Assembly: GCF_005049105.1 (NCBI RefSeq) | Contig: NZ_SUKA01000003.1 | Coordinates: 682,001-746,000 of the forward strand | Length of the DNA: 64,000 nucleotides | Direction of reading: 5' to 3' | Source of the DNA: Sphingobacterium alkalisoli | Lineage (GTDB): Bacteria; Bacteroidota; Bacteroidia; Sphingobacteriales; Sphingobacteriaceae | In this document: piece by piece, positions 34,533 through 44,016 of the stretch | Numbering within the stretch: the first letter of the stretch is position 1 | Layout: the number at the start of each line of letters is the position of its first letter | Notes under the pieces: model-generated | Database searches by the model: none | What the model was told of the DNA's origin: nothing | The model's input: only the letters and a program-made list of their open reading frames with translations | Made by a program: the position numbers and the translations under genes

Positions 34533-35696
34533 TTACTTTTTACTCTTATTTATTAAATCTCGTGCCACAATCCGACTTTCGGAATCATAGGCTATATAAT
34601 CGTCTAAATGCAGCTTTGTATTATTTTTCACCTGACATAATGTCTCTTCAATTATATCACTCATCCCCAAAAATGAAATTTCAAGATTCAAAAATGCATC
34701 CACCACGATTTCATTTGCAGCATTCAACACACACGCTCTGTTACCGCCCTCTCGCAGAGCTTGGTAAGCCATTTTTAAATTTCTAAATGTATCTAAATCA
34801 GGTTTTTCAAATGTCAATGATCCGTAGTTCATGAAATCAAAACGGGGAAACGAATTTAAAAGACGAGCGGGATAAGTTAATGCGTATTGAATAGGAAGTT
34901 TCATATCAGGAAGCCCCATCTGGGCTTTCATGGAACCATCCTGAAACTGTACGATCGAATGTACAATAGATTGTGGATGCACAACGACATCTATTTTATC
35001 GGCATCCAAGTCAAACAGCCATTTCGCTTCTATTACTTCGAGCCCCTTATTCATCAATGAAGCCGAATCAATTGTAATTTTAGCACCCATTGACCAGTTT
35101 GGATGTTTTAAAGCCTGTTCACGTGTTACATTTTTTAAAAAAGAACAATCCCTCCCGCGAAAAGGCCCTCCTGAAGCCGTAAGATATATCTTTTCTATGG
35201 GGTTCAATTCTTCACCCGTAAGACATTGAAAAATAGCCGAGTGCTCTGAATCTACAGGTAGAAGTTTTACTCCGTGCTTTTTCACCAGATCGACCACTAA
35301 CTCTCCGGCCACTACTAATGTTTCTTTATTGGCCAATGCGATATCTTTACCATGCCGGATCGCATTCACTGTTGGATATAATCCAGCCGAACCCACCACT
35401 GCATTAAGTACAACATCTATTTCTTCTAATTCGACCGCAGCTTGCAAGGCCTCTCGCCCACACAAAACCTCTGTAGACAAACACTGCAGGGATGTCTTTA
35501 CATAGAGATAATGCGATTCATTAACGATTACAACAATTTTTGGTTTAAATTCTAACGCCTGTAGAATTAACTGATCAGCATTATTACTTGCCGTCAATAC
35601 AGAAACTTGGAAGTGAGATGGGAATGCACGAATAACATCCAATGCTTGTGTACCTATACTACCCGTCGAACCTAATATGGCTATCTTTTTAATCAA
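34533..35696 (-). CDS. dxr: 1-deoxy-D-xylulose 5-phosphate reductoisomerase
   Basis: A 387-residue cytoplasmic NADPH enzyme making MEP, the committed step of the non-mevalonate isoprenoid pathway. Visible motifs are ILGSTGSIGTQALDVI (NADPH loop), ANKETLVVAGELV near residue 122, LLPVDSEHSAIFQCL near 147 (metal-binding D and E), TASGGPFRG near 178, HPNWSMGAKITIDSASLMNKGLE near 203 and VVHPQSIVHSIVQF near 247. It is followed by rseP and preceded 12 bases upstream by a membrane-protein gene, so the three probably form an operon. Confidence 0.97.
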   Translation of the reverse strand: MIKKIAILGSTGSIGTQALDVIRAFPSHFQVSVLTASNNADQLILQALEFKPKIVVIVNESHYLYVKTSLQCLSTEVLCGREALQAAVELEEIDVVLNAVVGSAGLYPTVNAIRHGKDIALANKETLVVAGELVVDLVKKHGVKLLPVDSEHSAIFQCLTGEELNPIEKIYLTASGGPFRGRDCSFLKNVTREQALKHPNWSMGAKITIDSASLMNKGLEVIEAKWLFDLDADKIDVVVHPQSIVHSIVQFQDGSMKAQMGLPDMKLPIQYALTYPARLLNSFPRFDFMNYGSLTFEKPDLDTFRNLKMAYQALREGGNRACVLNAANEIVVDAFLNLEISFLGMSDIIEETLCQVKNNTKLHLDDYIAYDSESRIVARDLINKSKK

Positions 35697-35708
35697 AACG
35701 CCTTTAAA

Positions 35709-36494
35709 TTAAATAATATTTTTGAGATATTCTGGATTATCGCCCCCTTGATACGTTGACATCATGTCTCGATAAGCGACCGTTACTACTATACTCGATA
35801 AGGGGACAATAAGAAATGAGTTTACGATACTAATGAAAACACCAAGATAGAGATTGCCCGAAAAATTAGCAAATGCCTGCGCAACGTGCAACAGTCCAAA
35901 GGTGAGTATAATCAATATTAGTTTAGTAACATTTCCTCTAGTCATGGCAAAACTTAAACGGATAGACTGAAAAGAATTACAGTGTCTATCTATGATAAAA
36001 AAAGGATAAAATGCGACGCGGATAATAAAAATCGCAGTAAGAACGAAAGAGATAAAAACAGCAATACTCGATACTACACCAATATCTCCACCCACATAGA
36101 TAAAGGGCCAACATATTACCGCCATAAGTACTAATAGCGTTAATGATATAATGACGATAATCAGCATAGCTCCAAAGAAAAAGCTTAAATCTTTCGTCGT
36201 TGGTATGGCAGAGGAAAGTTTAAGTTCTTTTTTACCATCGAAGATAAGCATAACATACTTGAACAACGTTAGATTAACTCCAAAATAAATAACGGTAAAC
36301 ACCAAAGCAAATAAAGCGCTCACAAAGACATTATAATGCCGTAAATATTCGGCCAGTGTTGTCGATGCATTTGATGTGATAAACAGCAGCAAACAAAGTC
36401 CCGCAACAGAGAAATAATGACTTTTAAGTAACTTTAGCGATTTAAAAAAGACTTCGTTAACGGCAAAAGTACTTTCTTTTAGGAATTGAATCAT
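35709..36494 (-). CDS. polytopic membrane protein of unknown function
   Basis: A 261-residue inner-membrane protein with about six hydrophobic segments (around 28-45, 58-80, 105-130, 140-165, 190-210 and 218-240). The cytoplasmic loop FDGKKELKLSSAIPTTKD and the PFFIIDRHCNSFQSIRLSF stretch near residue 160 recall the glycerophosphoryl-diester/DUF4013-like membrane families, but I cannot place it. It is the first gene of a likely operon with dxr and rseP, which hints at envelope work without proving it. Confidence 0.75.
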   Translation of the reverse strand: MIQFLKESTFAVNEVFFKSLKLLKSHYFSVAGLCLLLFITSNASTTLAEYLRHYNVFVSALFALVFTVIYFGVNLTLFKYVMLIFDGKKELKLSSAIPTTKDLSFFFGAMLIIVIISLTLLVLMAVICWPFIYVGGDIGVVSSIAVFISFVLTAIFIIRVAFYPFFIIDRHCNSFQSIRLSFAMTRGNVTKLILIILTFGLLHVAQAFANFSGNLYLGVFISIVNSFLIVPLSSIVVTVAYRDMMSTYQGGDNPEYLKNII

Positions 36495-36630
36495 CTCTTT
36501 TCAATAATAGTGCAAATATGACATAATTTTTGGAATACAACAATCCTAAAACAAAAAGTTCAGAAATTCTCACACATTTGTTTACTTCAATATTGCCGTC
36601 ATATACATCACAAGCACAGTGTAGATCTAG

Positions 36631-36668
36631 AAATACAAAAGCTTCCAATAACGAAAGCTTTTGTATTT
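36631..36668. terminator. terminator after the dipeptidyl peptidase gene
   Basis: A perfect 14-base stem: AAATACAAAAGCTT (36631-36644) with AAGCTTTTGTATTT (36655-36668). It touches the stop codon at 36668 and has A/T runs on both sides, so it could work in both directions. Confidence 0.8.
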
Positions 36669-38788
36669 TATTTGAATGCCGCTGGTACTGGTCTCTCCAA
36701 AAGATATTGGTAGTAAAATCGTACCCTTTCATTGAAATCATACCTAGCTTTTGAACGTGCAAAGCCGTGTCTACTACCAGGATATATCATTAACTCAAAA
36801 GGCACCGCACGATCTGTAAGCGCATCCACCAATTGAATGGTGTTCTGCATATGCACGTTATCATCCATATCACCATGCATAATCCGCAGTCCGCCTTTGT
36901 AGTTATCTACATACGTTAAAATAGAACCATTTTTATAACCTTCAGCATTATCTTGGGGCGTGTCCATCCATCTTTCGGTATAATGCGTATCGTACAATTC
37001 CCAACCTGTAACGGGAGCTCCCGCAATGCCATAGTCAAAGTAATCTGCTCCTTTTGTCAGGGCCAAGCAGGTCATATATCCACCGTAACTATGTCCGGTA
37101 ATCAAAAGTTTGTCTTTTGCAACCCAAGGTTTCGCCTTCAACCATTTTGCTACGGTAATGTAGTCCACTAGCTCCCAATTCCCCAGATTTCGATGCATTA
37201 AGGCCACGCCTTGTTTACCATAGTGGCCAGATGCCCTATGATCGCAAGTGATTTGAATTATTCCTTCGTTAGCCCAATATTGATTTGAGGTACCTTTCCA
37301 TGTATTACGCACCGATCCTGCATCCGGGCCACCGTAAATACTCATTACAACGGGATACTGCTTTGTTTCATCGAAATCTGTCGGATAGGTAATAATTACA
37401 GGCAGATCAAATTTACCGTCATCAGACTTGATCGTAAAATATGCTGTTTTTCCAATTTTATATTCATCGAAATCTGCTGATTTAGAATCAGCCAACTCTT
37501 TTAAAATTTCCCCTTGATTGTTTACTAAAGCAACCTTATCTGGAGTCTTCACATTCGAATATTTGGAAATGAAATATTTTCCGTCAGGAGAAACCTTAAC
37601 ATCATGGGTGAAGTCACCAAAAGTCAATCTTTTAAAGTTTTTGCCTGAGTAATCCACTCGGTACAAATCTACTGTTGCGGAATTTTCTTTCCGAGCAGTA
37701 AAATAAACAACTTTATTCCTCTCGTCAATATATTGTAAGGAAGAAACTTGCCACTCTCCACTGGTAATCGGATTCAATAATTTACCAGCTAATGAATAAA
37801 GGTAGTAGTGCGCCCATCCTGTTTTATCGGATTTAAGAATATAATGTTTGTTATCAGACAGATAGGTAATTCGTTCATCATGATCCAAGTTGATCCAGGA
37901 AGATTGCTCCTCATTATAAATTTCGTTTTTTGTTCCACGTAATGGATTTACAGCATAGAATTTCAAATTGGTTTGATCTCTGTTCATCCATTGCACCATA
38001 ATCGTTTGGCTATTGAAACTCCAATAAGGCTGACCAAAGTACTGGTCATCTTTCTCGTTAAAATCTGCCCATACTACCGGAGAGCCCTCCACTTTCACAA
38101 ACCCAATCTTTACCTGTGGGTTATCCTGTCCCGCCTTAGGATAGCGTGTTTCTTCCAAATAACCATTTTGTCCTTTCGAAACATAAATTGGAAACATCGG
38201 TACCTTCGTATCATCAAAGCGCATGAAGGCAATCTGTTTACTGTCTGGTGCCCACCAAAAAGCTTTATAATTTGTCGACCGTCCTAGAATTTCTTCATAA
38301 TAGACCCACGAAGACCATCCGTTATAAATTACATCTGTCCCATCAGTAGTATACTGTATTTCTTTTGTTCCCGACACATCTACGCTAAACAAATTGCTTT
38401 TACGTGTAAAGGCAATAAATTTTCCATCTGGAGATAATGTTGGATTCTGTTCTTCTACATCAGGCGATTGCGTTACTCTTTGCTCCTTTTGTTGCCCAAA
38501 CTGGATGTAAATATCATTTTCTTTGACAAACACACGTACATCTGAAGAAGGAGCCGGTTGATAAATGCTTTTTTCGCCCGTTCTTACGTTTACCTTATAC
38601 ATTTTACTATTATCTCTCTCCAAGTAATGCTCAGCATCCGCCCAACCTGTGTATTGGTTAACTGACTGTGTAACAGTATAGCCATCACCCCAAGACTCAC
38701 TGAAATTTAAGTGCTTAGTTTGAGCTTCAACCGAATAGACCGTGATAGACAAGGCTGCAACAAAAATATTGCATATTAATTTCTTCAT
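36668..38788 (-). CDS. dipeptidyl peptidase IV (peptidase S9)
   Basis: A 706-residue exported serine peptidase releasing X-Pro dipeptides from peptides in the periplasm. A signal peptide (MKKLICNIFVAALSITVYSV) precedes an eight-bladed propeller domain (about 30-460, with EILGRSTNYKAFWWAPDSKQ-type DPP4 signature) and the alpha/beta hydrolase domain. The catalytic Ser567 is in GHSYGG, Asp about 642 in HGDMDDNVH, and His674 in GSRHGF. The ATG at 38788 is preferred over 38827 because it opens the signal peptide. It is monocistronic with a terminator at its stop. Confidence 0.93.
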   Translation of the reverse strand: MKKLICNIFVAALSITVYSVEAQTKHLNFSESWGDGYTVTQSVNQYTGWADAEHYLERDNSKMYKVNVRTGEKSIYQPAPSSDVRVFVKENDIYIQFGQQKEQRVTQSPDVEEQNPTLSPDGKFIAFTRKSNLFSVDVSGTKEIQYTTDGTDVIYNGWSSWVYYEEILGRSTNYKAFWWAPDSKQIAFMRFDDTKVPMFPIYVSKGQNGYLEETRYPKAGQDNPQVKIGFVKVEGSPVVWADFNEKDDQYFGQPYWSFNSQTIMVQWMNRDQTNLKFYAVNPLRGTKNEIYNEEQSSWINLDHDERITYLSDNKHYILKSDKTGWAHYYLYSLAGKLLNPITSGEWQVSSLQYIDERNKVVYFTARKENSATVDLYRVDYSGKNFKRLTFGDFTHDVKVSPDGKYFISKYSNVKTPDKVALVNNQGEILKELADSKSADFDEYKIGKTAYFTIKSDDGKFDLPVIITYPTDFDETKQYPVVMSIYGGPDAGSVRNTWKGTSNQYWANEGIIQITCDHRASGHYGKQGVALMHRNLGNWELVDYITVAKWLKAKPWVAKDKLLITGHSYGGYMTCLALTKGADYFDYGIAGAPVTGWELYDTHYTERWMDTPQDNAEGYKNGSILTYVDNYKGGLRIMHGDMDDNVHMQNTIQLVDALTDRAVPFELMIYPGSRHGFARSKARYDFNERVRFYYQYLLERPVPAAFK

Positions 38789-38907
38789 AAAATGACCATA
38801 ATGTATATTGAAACACGAAATTAACAATTGTATACTTATTACCGTGTAACATATTTACAATAAAATCATAATCGTTTATAAACCGGAACGGCGAGTGGTT
38901 AGAAGTC

Positions 38908-38934
38908 ACAAAAAAAGCCACTCAAAAAGTGGCT
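38908..38934 (-). terminator. rho-independent terminator after the DUF3276 gene
   Basis: On the minus strand AGCCACT pairs with AGTGGCT around a 5-base loop, followed by a T run. It is 25 bases beyond the stop. Confidence 0.85.
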
Positions 38935-38958
38935 CCATATCTGACTGAATGAACTAAA

Positions 38959-39297
38959 TTAGAACGAAAAATCATCTTTTTCTACCAACGTCCCATTACT
39001 TTCATAAGTAGAATCATCTTGACTAGGCTCATATCTCTTCTCAACAACTTCTTGATTAGATTTGATGTACGCAACTACGTCAGTTAGTCCTTCTGCAAAT
39101 TTTTCAAAGTCTTCTTTGTATAAAAAGATTTTGTGTTTAATAAACTGTCCATCCTCAAAACGTTTTTTACTTTCTGTGATTGTCACATAATAATCGTTTG
39201 ATCGCGTCGCTTTTACATCAAAAAAATAAGTACGTTTACCCGCCCTCACCTTTTTTGAAAATACCTCTTCACGCTCTTTGTTTTCAAAATCTCCCAT
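38959..39297 (-). CDS. PUR family nucleic-acid-binding protein (DUF3276)
   Basis: A 112-residue protein whose core, EEVFSKKVRAGKRTYFFDVK with YYVTITESKK and KHKIFLYKEDFEKFAEGL, is the single PUR-alpha-like repeat of the DUF3276 family common in Bacteroidota and spirochaetes. Such proteins bind single-stranded DNA or RNA as dimers. The C-terminal 25 residues are acidic and disordered. It is a single gene. The biological role in this phylum is not settled. Confidence 0.9.
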   Translation of the reverse strand: MGDFENKEREEVFSKKVRAGKRTYFFDVKATRSNDYYVTITESKKRFEDGQFIKHKIFLYKEDFEKFAEGLTDVVAYIKSNQEVVEKRYEPSQDDSTYESNGTLVEKDDFSF

Positions 39298-39689
39298 TAG
39301 TCTAGTAAGTATTTAAGTTTAAATCCTATATTTTATGCTATAAATATATAATATTTAATTTCAAACGTCCAAATTTTATCAAAAAAAAGGCACTTTTTTT
39401 ATTTGCTTATTTAAACTTCGCTAGATTTGTATTTTAGTATGCAATCGCAGTGCGTCTTATTTCACAAATTATTCATCCGTATCTATTTTCATTTGTAATC
39501 ATAGGGGTACATCGCGGCCTTTGTTCCCTTCTTCCCTTTTCAAAACTTATTATACTAGGAAATACAAAAGAAGTGTGTTATTTTCACCGATGTTTTTAGG
39601 TCATTGACCGAATTATAAATGAGGTATACCTAAATGCTCTTAGTCGTATCTGTAGCTATTTCTACATTTGGACTATAAACAAGGAACAA
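39298..39689. other. 392-base intergenic region between DUF3276 and LiaF-like genes
   Basis: No gene is visible. The region is AT-rich and contains TAGATTTG (39422-39429), a TAnnTTTG box on the plus strand with TTTG about 16 bases upstream. If that is the promoter of the LiaF-LytS-LytTR operon, the leader is about 260 bases long. I saw no clear hairpin or upstream ORF in the leader. Confidence 0.5.
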
Positions 39690-40565
39690 ATGAAAGCAAA
39701 GAGAAAATATCAAACTCCTCCTCCTCCAAATAATAGCAAAAGTGCTACCATTGTCGGAGCCTGTATCGTTTTATTTGGTGCATTTTTATTATTGAAGAAC
39801 TTGAATTTAGGTTTTTTGATACCATCGTGGTTGTTTGGATTCCATTCGATATTGATTATAGTAGGACTTGTAATAGGTGTCAATTCAAAATTCGAAAAGA
39901 AATCATCTTACGTGTTGATTACAATTGGGGTTATTTTGTTATTGAAGAACTGGATGCACTTTTCAACAGGCAAAGTACTCATCCCATTGTTAGCGATCGT
40001 ATTGGGTATCTATCTAATCCAACGGAACAGAAAGCTTCCGCTTCTGCCTGAGGACCCTCAAACGCCATCCCCTCCTTCCCCTCCCCCTTTTAGAGACGAA
40101 TTCGACTGGGATAAGAGAGTAGATGAAAACGCTCCTATATACGAAGGTGATCCAGATCAAAAAACAAATTCAAACCCTTTTTCTCATACCGGTGAGCAAA
40201 AAGGGCATTCGAATTATCGGTATGCCGAAAACTATCTAAAAGTAGATTCAATATTCGGAAGTTCAAAAAAAATTATTTTGTCCAAAAACTTTTTGGGAGG
40301 AAGCATGACCAATATTTTTGGAAGTACAGAAATTAATTTACTTCAAGCTGATCTCCATCAGCCCATAGTGATTGATGTTTTTCAATTATTTGGTAGCACC
40401 AAAATTATTGTTCCTCCACATTGGATGGTTTCGACGAGTATTTCGTCCATTTTAAGCGAAAATGATGACCGTCGGGTTATCATAAACCATCCATTTGATG
40501 AAAATAAAAACTTGTATATCACAGGAACTTCGATCTTAGGAAATGTAACAATTAAAAACAGTTAA
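39690..40565 (+). CDS. LiaF-like membrane protein (DUF5668 + cell wall-active antibiotics response domain)
   Basis: A 291-residue protein. Four hydrophobic segments in residues about 17-110 (ATIVGACIVLFGAFLLLKNL and IPSWLFGFHSILIIVGLVIG) make up the DUF5668-type membrane part. A proline-rich linker follows (PEDPQTPSPPSPPPFRDEFD near 120), then a beta-strand domain (about 180-290, VDSIFGSSKKIILSKNFLGG with FGSTEINLLQADL and FGSTKIIVPPHW), the repeating FGSTK pattern of LiaF. In Firmicutes LiaF restrains a sensor kinase. The LytS-type kinase gene follows after 8 bases, so a similar control is a reasonable inference. Confidence 0.85.
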   Translation: MKAKRKYQTPPPPNNSKSATIVGACIVLFGAFLLLKNLNLGFLIPSWLFGFHSILIIVGLVIGVNSKFEKKSSYVLITIGVILLLKNWMHFSTGKVLIPLLAIVLGIYLIQRNRKLPLLPEDPQTPSPPSPPPFRDEFDWDKRVDENAPIYEGDPDQKTNSNPFSHTGEQKGHSNYRYAENYLKVDSIFGSSKKIILSKNFLGGSMTNIFGSTEINLLQADLHQPIVIDVFQLFGSTKIIVPPHWMVSTSISSILSENDDRRVIINHPFDENKNLYITGTSILGNVTIKNS

Positions 40566-40573
40566 TCCGTAAA

Positions 40574-41623
40574 ATGTCAAACTCGCCTGCGGTTTTAAAA
40601 ATAAACAAAACGCGTCTTATCCATCTAAGCTCCTGGATAATTTTTGCGTTATACTTCATTGTTTCTTACATCTTACTTCGGCTAGAACATAGATCAAACA
40701 ACATATCTATTTATGAGCCCCTCTTTGGTGCTTTATGCATTACAATATGTTCGTACCTCATATTCAGTTCACTACAATTTTATTTACCACGAAAGAATCA
40801 ATATCTTAAAATACTATTCATCTGCTTATTTTTAACGGCAATGAGTGTTTTTCTGCCACTATACCTCGTAAATCAAATATCGGATACTTTTTCAATCACA
40901 GATTATTATAAAATTCTCCCCTACCGCACCATAATTAATTTCTTGCTTTTATTCTGCATTCTAATAATCAACATCACCTGGAATATACAGGAAGAATACG
41001 AAGAGAACAAAAAGCGGAAAGAAGAATCCGAGCGCCTGGTACGTGAGGCTGAGCTTTACAACCTTCGCCAGCAATTACAGCCGCATTTTTTATTCAATAG
41101 TTTAAATTCGATTATTGCATTGATTGGTGCAAAGCCAGACATGGCTAAAAAAATGACTTTTCAGTTATCCGACTTTCTACGCGGAACGATGCGAAAAGAC
41201 GACAAACAACTTATTTCTCTTTCCGATGAAATCAAACATCTTGAACTGTATCTAGAAATCGAAAAGGTTCGATTTGGCCATCGATTGAATACAGCTTTCC
41301 ATTATGATGAAGATATATTACACGCAAAAGTACCAAGCATGATCGTACAACCCCTGATGGAAAATGCCATCAAACATGGCCTGTATAACGTAACTGGAGA
41401 TGTGTTAATAGAAACCCACATTGCATTAGAAAATAAGATTTTGACCATCGAGATATCAAACCCCTTTGAATCCGATCAGTACCAGAATAAAAAAGGAAAC
41501 GGTTTTGGCTTGACTAGCATCCACAGGAGATTATTTTTAATTTACAGCCGTACGGATCTTCTAGGTGTCAGTAAAACAGAAACCAAATTTATCGCCCGTA
41601 TAAAAATCCCTCAAAATGATTAA
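40574..41623 (+). CDS. sensor histidine kinase, LytS/YehU type
   Basis: A 349-residue inner-membrane kinase. Four hydrophobic segments (about residues 12-32, 48-68, 77-97 and 114-137) are followed by a short coiled stretch (EEYEENKKRKEESERLVREA) and the His_kinase domain with LRQQLQPHFLFNSLNSIIAL, where the phosphoacceptor histidine is near residue 172. The ATPase domain has MIVQPLMENAIKHGL near 258 and GNGFGLTSIHRRL near 310. It has no extracellular sensor domain, so the LiaF-like protein upstream may supply signal input. It overlaps the response regulator gene by 8 bases. Confidence 0.92.
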   Translation: MSNSPAVLKINKTRLIHLSSWIIFALYFIVSYILLRLEHRSNNISIYEPLFGALCITICSYLIFSSLQFYLPRKNQYLKILFICLFLTAMSVFLPLYLVNQISDTFSITDYYKILPYRTIINFLLLFCILIINITWNIQEEYEENKKRKEESERLVREAELYNLRQQLQPHFLFNSLNSIIALIGAKPDMAKKMTFQLSDFLRGTMRKDDKQLISLSDEIKHLELYLEIEKVRFGHRLNTAFHYDEDILHAKVPSMIVQPLMENAIKHGLYNVTGDVLIETHIALENKILTIEISNPFESDQYQNKKGNGFGLTSIHRRLFLIYSRTDLLGVSKTETKFIARIKIPQND

Positions 41624-42353
41624 AGTAATAATAATAGACGACGAACCTCTCGCACGGATGATCATCCGCGATTACCTAGAACAAGAAATTGACATAGAAG
41701 TCATTACGGAATGCGGCGACGGTTTTGAAGGAGCCAAAGCAATTCAACAACACAGACCAGATTTGATTTTTTTAGACATTCAAATGCCAAAATTAACAGG
41801 GTTTGAAATGCTTGAAATTATCGATGAGCTTCCACATGTTATATTCACAACAGCTTTTGAAGAATTTGCAATACGTGCTTTCGAAAAAAACGCGGTAGAT
41901 TATCTCCTAAAACCTATTAATCAGGAACGATTTTCAAAGGCACTGGAAAAACTGCGGAACATCCATGGTAATCAACAACCAAAACAAAACCTTCAGCAAC
42001 TAAAAGTAGATGTTGAAGAGGAAATATTAGAACGGATCGTCGTTAAAAACGGAACTCAAATCAAACTTATCCCCGTACAGCAAATTATCTTTTTAGAAGC
42101 TTACGATGATTATGTCAAGATTCATACGAAAGATGGTATGTTTCTGAAAAATAAAACCATGTCATCATTTGAAAAACAATTAGATAGCAAGCAATTTGTA
42201 CGTGTACACCGATCATTTATTATCAAAGTAGATCAGCTTGCCAAAATCGAACCCATGGAAAAAGAAAGTTACCGAGGTATATTGCTAAACGGGGAAAAGG
42301 TTAACATTTCTAAATCCGGGTATGCGCGACTAAAACAAACGATTGGTTTATAG
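41616..42353 (+). CDS. LytTR-family response regulator
   Basis: A 245-residue transcription regulator. The receiver domain (1-120) has the acidic pair DDEP near residue 8, phosphoacceptor Asp in LIFLDIQMPKLTG near 54, and the conserved Lys in DYLLKPI near 104. The LytTR DNA-binding domain (about 140-240) shows RIVVKNGTQIKLIPVQQIIFLEAYDDYVKIH and FVRVHRSFIIKVDQLAKIE (given here in parts). Its gene overlaps the kinase gene, so the two form a two-component pair. The nearest candidate target is the serine hydrolase downstream, which has its own promoter. Confidence 0.93.
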   Translation: MIKVIIIDDEPLARMIIRDYLEQEIDIEVITECGDGFEGAKAIQQHRPDLIFLDIQMPKLTGFEMLEIIDELPHVIFTTAFEEFAIRAFEKNAVDYLLKPINQERFSKALEKLRNIHGNQQPKQNLQQLKVDVEEEILERIVVKNGTQIKLIPVQQIIFLEAYDDYVKIHTKDGMFLKNKTMSSFEKQLDSKQFVRVHRSFIIKVDQLAKIEPMEKESYRGILLNGEKVNISKSGYARLKQTIGL

Positions 42354-42374
42354 CACATTGTTTTTGTACTTTTG
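42343..42374 (+). promoter_or_regulatory. promoter of the serine hydrolase gene
   Basis: TTG (42343-42345) and TACTTTTG (42367-42374) are separated by 21 bases, a good fit to the Bacteroidota consensus. The leader would be about 95 bases. Confidence 0.55.
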
Positions 42375-42470
42375 TACGATGAAACATCCGTAAATACGAC
42401 TCCATGAGGAAACATTAAGGAGCCAGTATTGTTATGGATTCTATATCACCATTAAAGTCAACCATTACAT

Positions 42471-43901
42471 ATGAAACGAATAGTCGCTACACTGTTGTGT
42501 ATAATAGGATTTACAGTGTTAATAAAAGCCCAATCCATTGAAGAGAGACAAAACAGAGCTGTTTATAACCAAATTGAATATCTATTCAATACGCAGCAAA
42601 TGGATTCGATCTATCACATGGCCGACGAAAATTTTAAAAAGACCATATCTTCCACTCAATTGAAAGGAATATTGAACCAGTTACATTCATTGGGAACGAT
42701 TAAAAATGCGACCGCGGAAAAATATAAAAACGGTATTGCAGGTTATAAAATAGAAATCGGAGACCAAAAATTACTATTCGTATTAGGTGTGGACAGCAAT
42801 CTAAACTATCATACACTCGCCTTTCAACCTTACGAAGAAAAAGTGGAAGAAAAAAAAGAGCAGGTGATATCCAAAGTCGAAGCAAAAAATCCTTTAGATC
42901 TTTTTATTGACTCTGTGGCTCGCACGTACATTCAAAAAGGAAACACGCAATCTTTGGCTATCGGTGTGATTCATAAAAATCAAGTAAATACTTTTTTTTA
43001 CGGAGAAACTGAAAAAGATAACAATACGCTACCCACCGCAACTACCATATATGAATTAGGATCGATTACGAAAACATTTACCGCGACACTGCTGGCCGAT
43101 CTAGTAGAAAAGAACGTGATCAGCTTAGACGACAGCATAGCTCAATTTTTACCAGATTCGGTGAAGTCGAATCCCAGTGTACAAAAAATAACTTTTAAAT
43201 CGTTGGCAAATCATACTTCCGGATTGCCACGCATGGCGTCAAACTGGAATACAGGCCTCAAATTTGAGGAAAGCGATCCCTATGCGCATTATGATCAGAA
43301 AGAGCTTTTCAGTTTCCTAAAAAACTTTAAAGCAGACAAAGCCGTTGGAGAAGAATACGAATACAGTAATATTGGATATGGCCTGTTAGGCGAACTAATC
43401 TCTATCATTACCAAAAAACCATATGCAAAAAATATTGAGGAGATCATCACGAGCCCGCTAAATATGACCAATACTGTAGAAAGATTTGATCTTAAAGAGG
43501 AGCAACACTTAAAAGTATATAACGCAAAAGGAGAAGCGGTACCGGTATGGAAATTTATTTCTCTATCAGCAGCAGGCTCGTTAAAATCTACCATTCAGGA
43601 TATGTTGTTGTATGCCCAATCGCAATTTAAAATGCCCTTATCTCCATTGGAAAAAGCAATGTCCCTGACCAAGCAGTTTACTTTTTTCATCCCTCCAAAT
43701 ACCGATATTGGCCTTGCATGGCATATGTCTATGATAGGTGATATCATTTATTACAATCATAATGGAGGAACGGCGGGAAGCAGTTCTTTTATCGGTATTG
43801 CTCCAGACGCTAAATCAGCTTTAATTGTCTTATCAAACACAGCCATCCCTGTAGAAGCTATCAGTGAGGAAATACTGAAAGAAATAATTTTAACACAATA
43901 G
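42471..43901 (+). CDS. serine hydrolase (class C beta-lactamase-like) with DUF3887 domain
   Basis: A 476-residue exported protein. The signal peptide (MKRIVATLLCIIGFTVLIKA) is followed by a DUF3887-like domain (about 25-120) and a beta-lactamase/DD-peptidase fold. Active-site motifs are S-I-T-K near residues 198-201 (YELGSITKTF), Y-S-N near 300 (YEYSNIGYGLLG) and HNGG near 429. It likely acts on peptidoglycan-derived or other amide or ester substrates in the periplasm. Being next to the LiaF/LytS/LytTR genes suggests, but does not prove, cell-envelope stress regulation. Confidence 0.87.
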   Translation: MKRIVATLLCIIGFTVLIKAQSIEERQNRAVYNQIEYLFNTQQMDSIYHMADENFKKTISSTQLKGILNQLHSLGTIKNATAEKYKNGIAGYKIEIGDQKLLFVLGVDSNLNYHTLAFQPYEEKVEEKKEQVISKVEAKNPLDLFIDSVARTYIQKGNTQSLAIGVIHKNQVNTFFYGETEKDNNTLPTATTIYELGSITKTFTATLLADLVEKNVISLDDSIAQFLPDSVKSNPSVQKITFKSLANHTSGLPRMASNWNTGLKFEESDPYAHYDQKELFSFLKNFKADKAVGEEYEYSNIGYGLLGELISIITKKPYAKNIEEIITSPLNMTNTVERFDLKEEQHLKVYNAKGEAVPVWKFISLSAAGSLKSTIQDMLLYAQSQFKMPLSPLEKAMSLTKQFTFFIPPNTDIGLAWHMSMIGDIIYYNHNGGTAGSSSFIGIAPDAKSALIVLSNTAIPVEAISEEILKEIILTQ

Positions 43902-43946
43902 GCTACCTGCGCAGCATAATTGCCTGCATGAGCGCACAGTATTTGG

Positions 43947-43978
43947 TTTGCGAATGCAAAGCATTTTGTCTAAGTTTG
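43947..43978 (+). promoter_or_regulatory. promoter of purN
   Basis: TTTG (43947-43950), a 20-base spacer and TAAGTTTG (43971-43978) form a near-perfect Bacteroidota promoter. The purN GTG follows after 38 bases. Confidence 0.65.
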
Positions 43979-44016
43979 ATCAGAAAAGTTTTAATCTGAA
44001 TAAAATCGACTAACGA

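Noticed and set aside
36457..36762. 101-codon minus-strand frame between the membrane-protein and DPP IV genes
   Set aside because: It overlaps the coding ends of both neighbours and contains the DPP IV terminator hairpin, so it is a chance frame.
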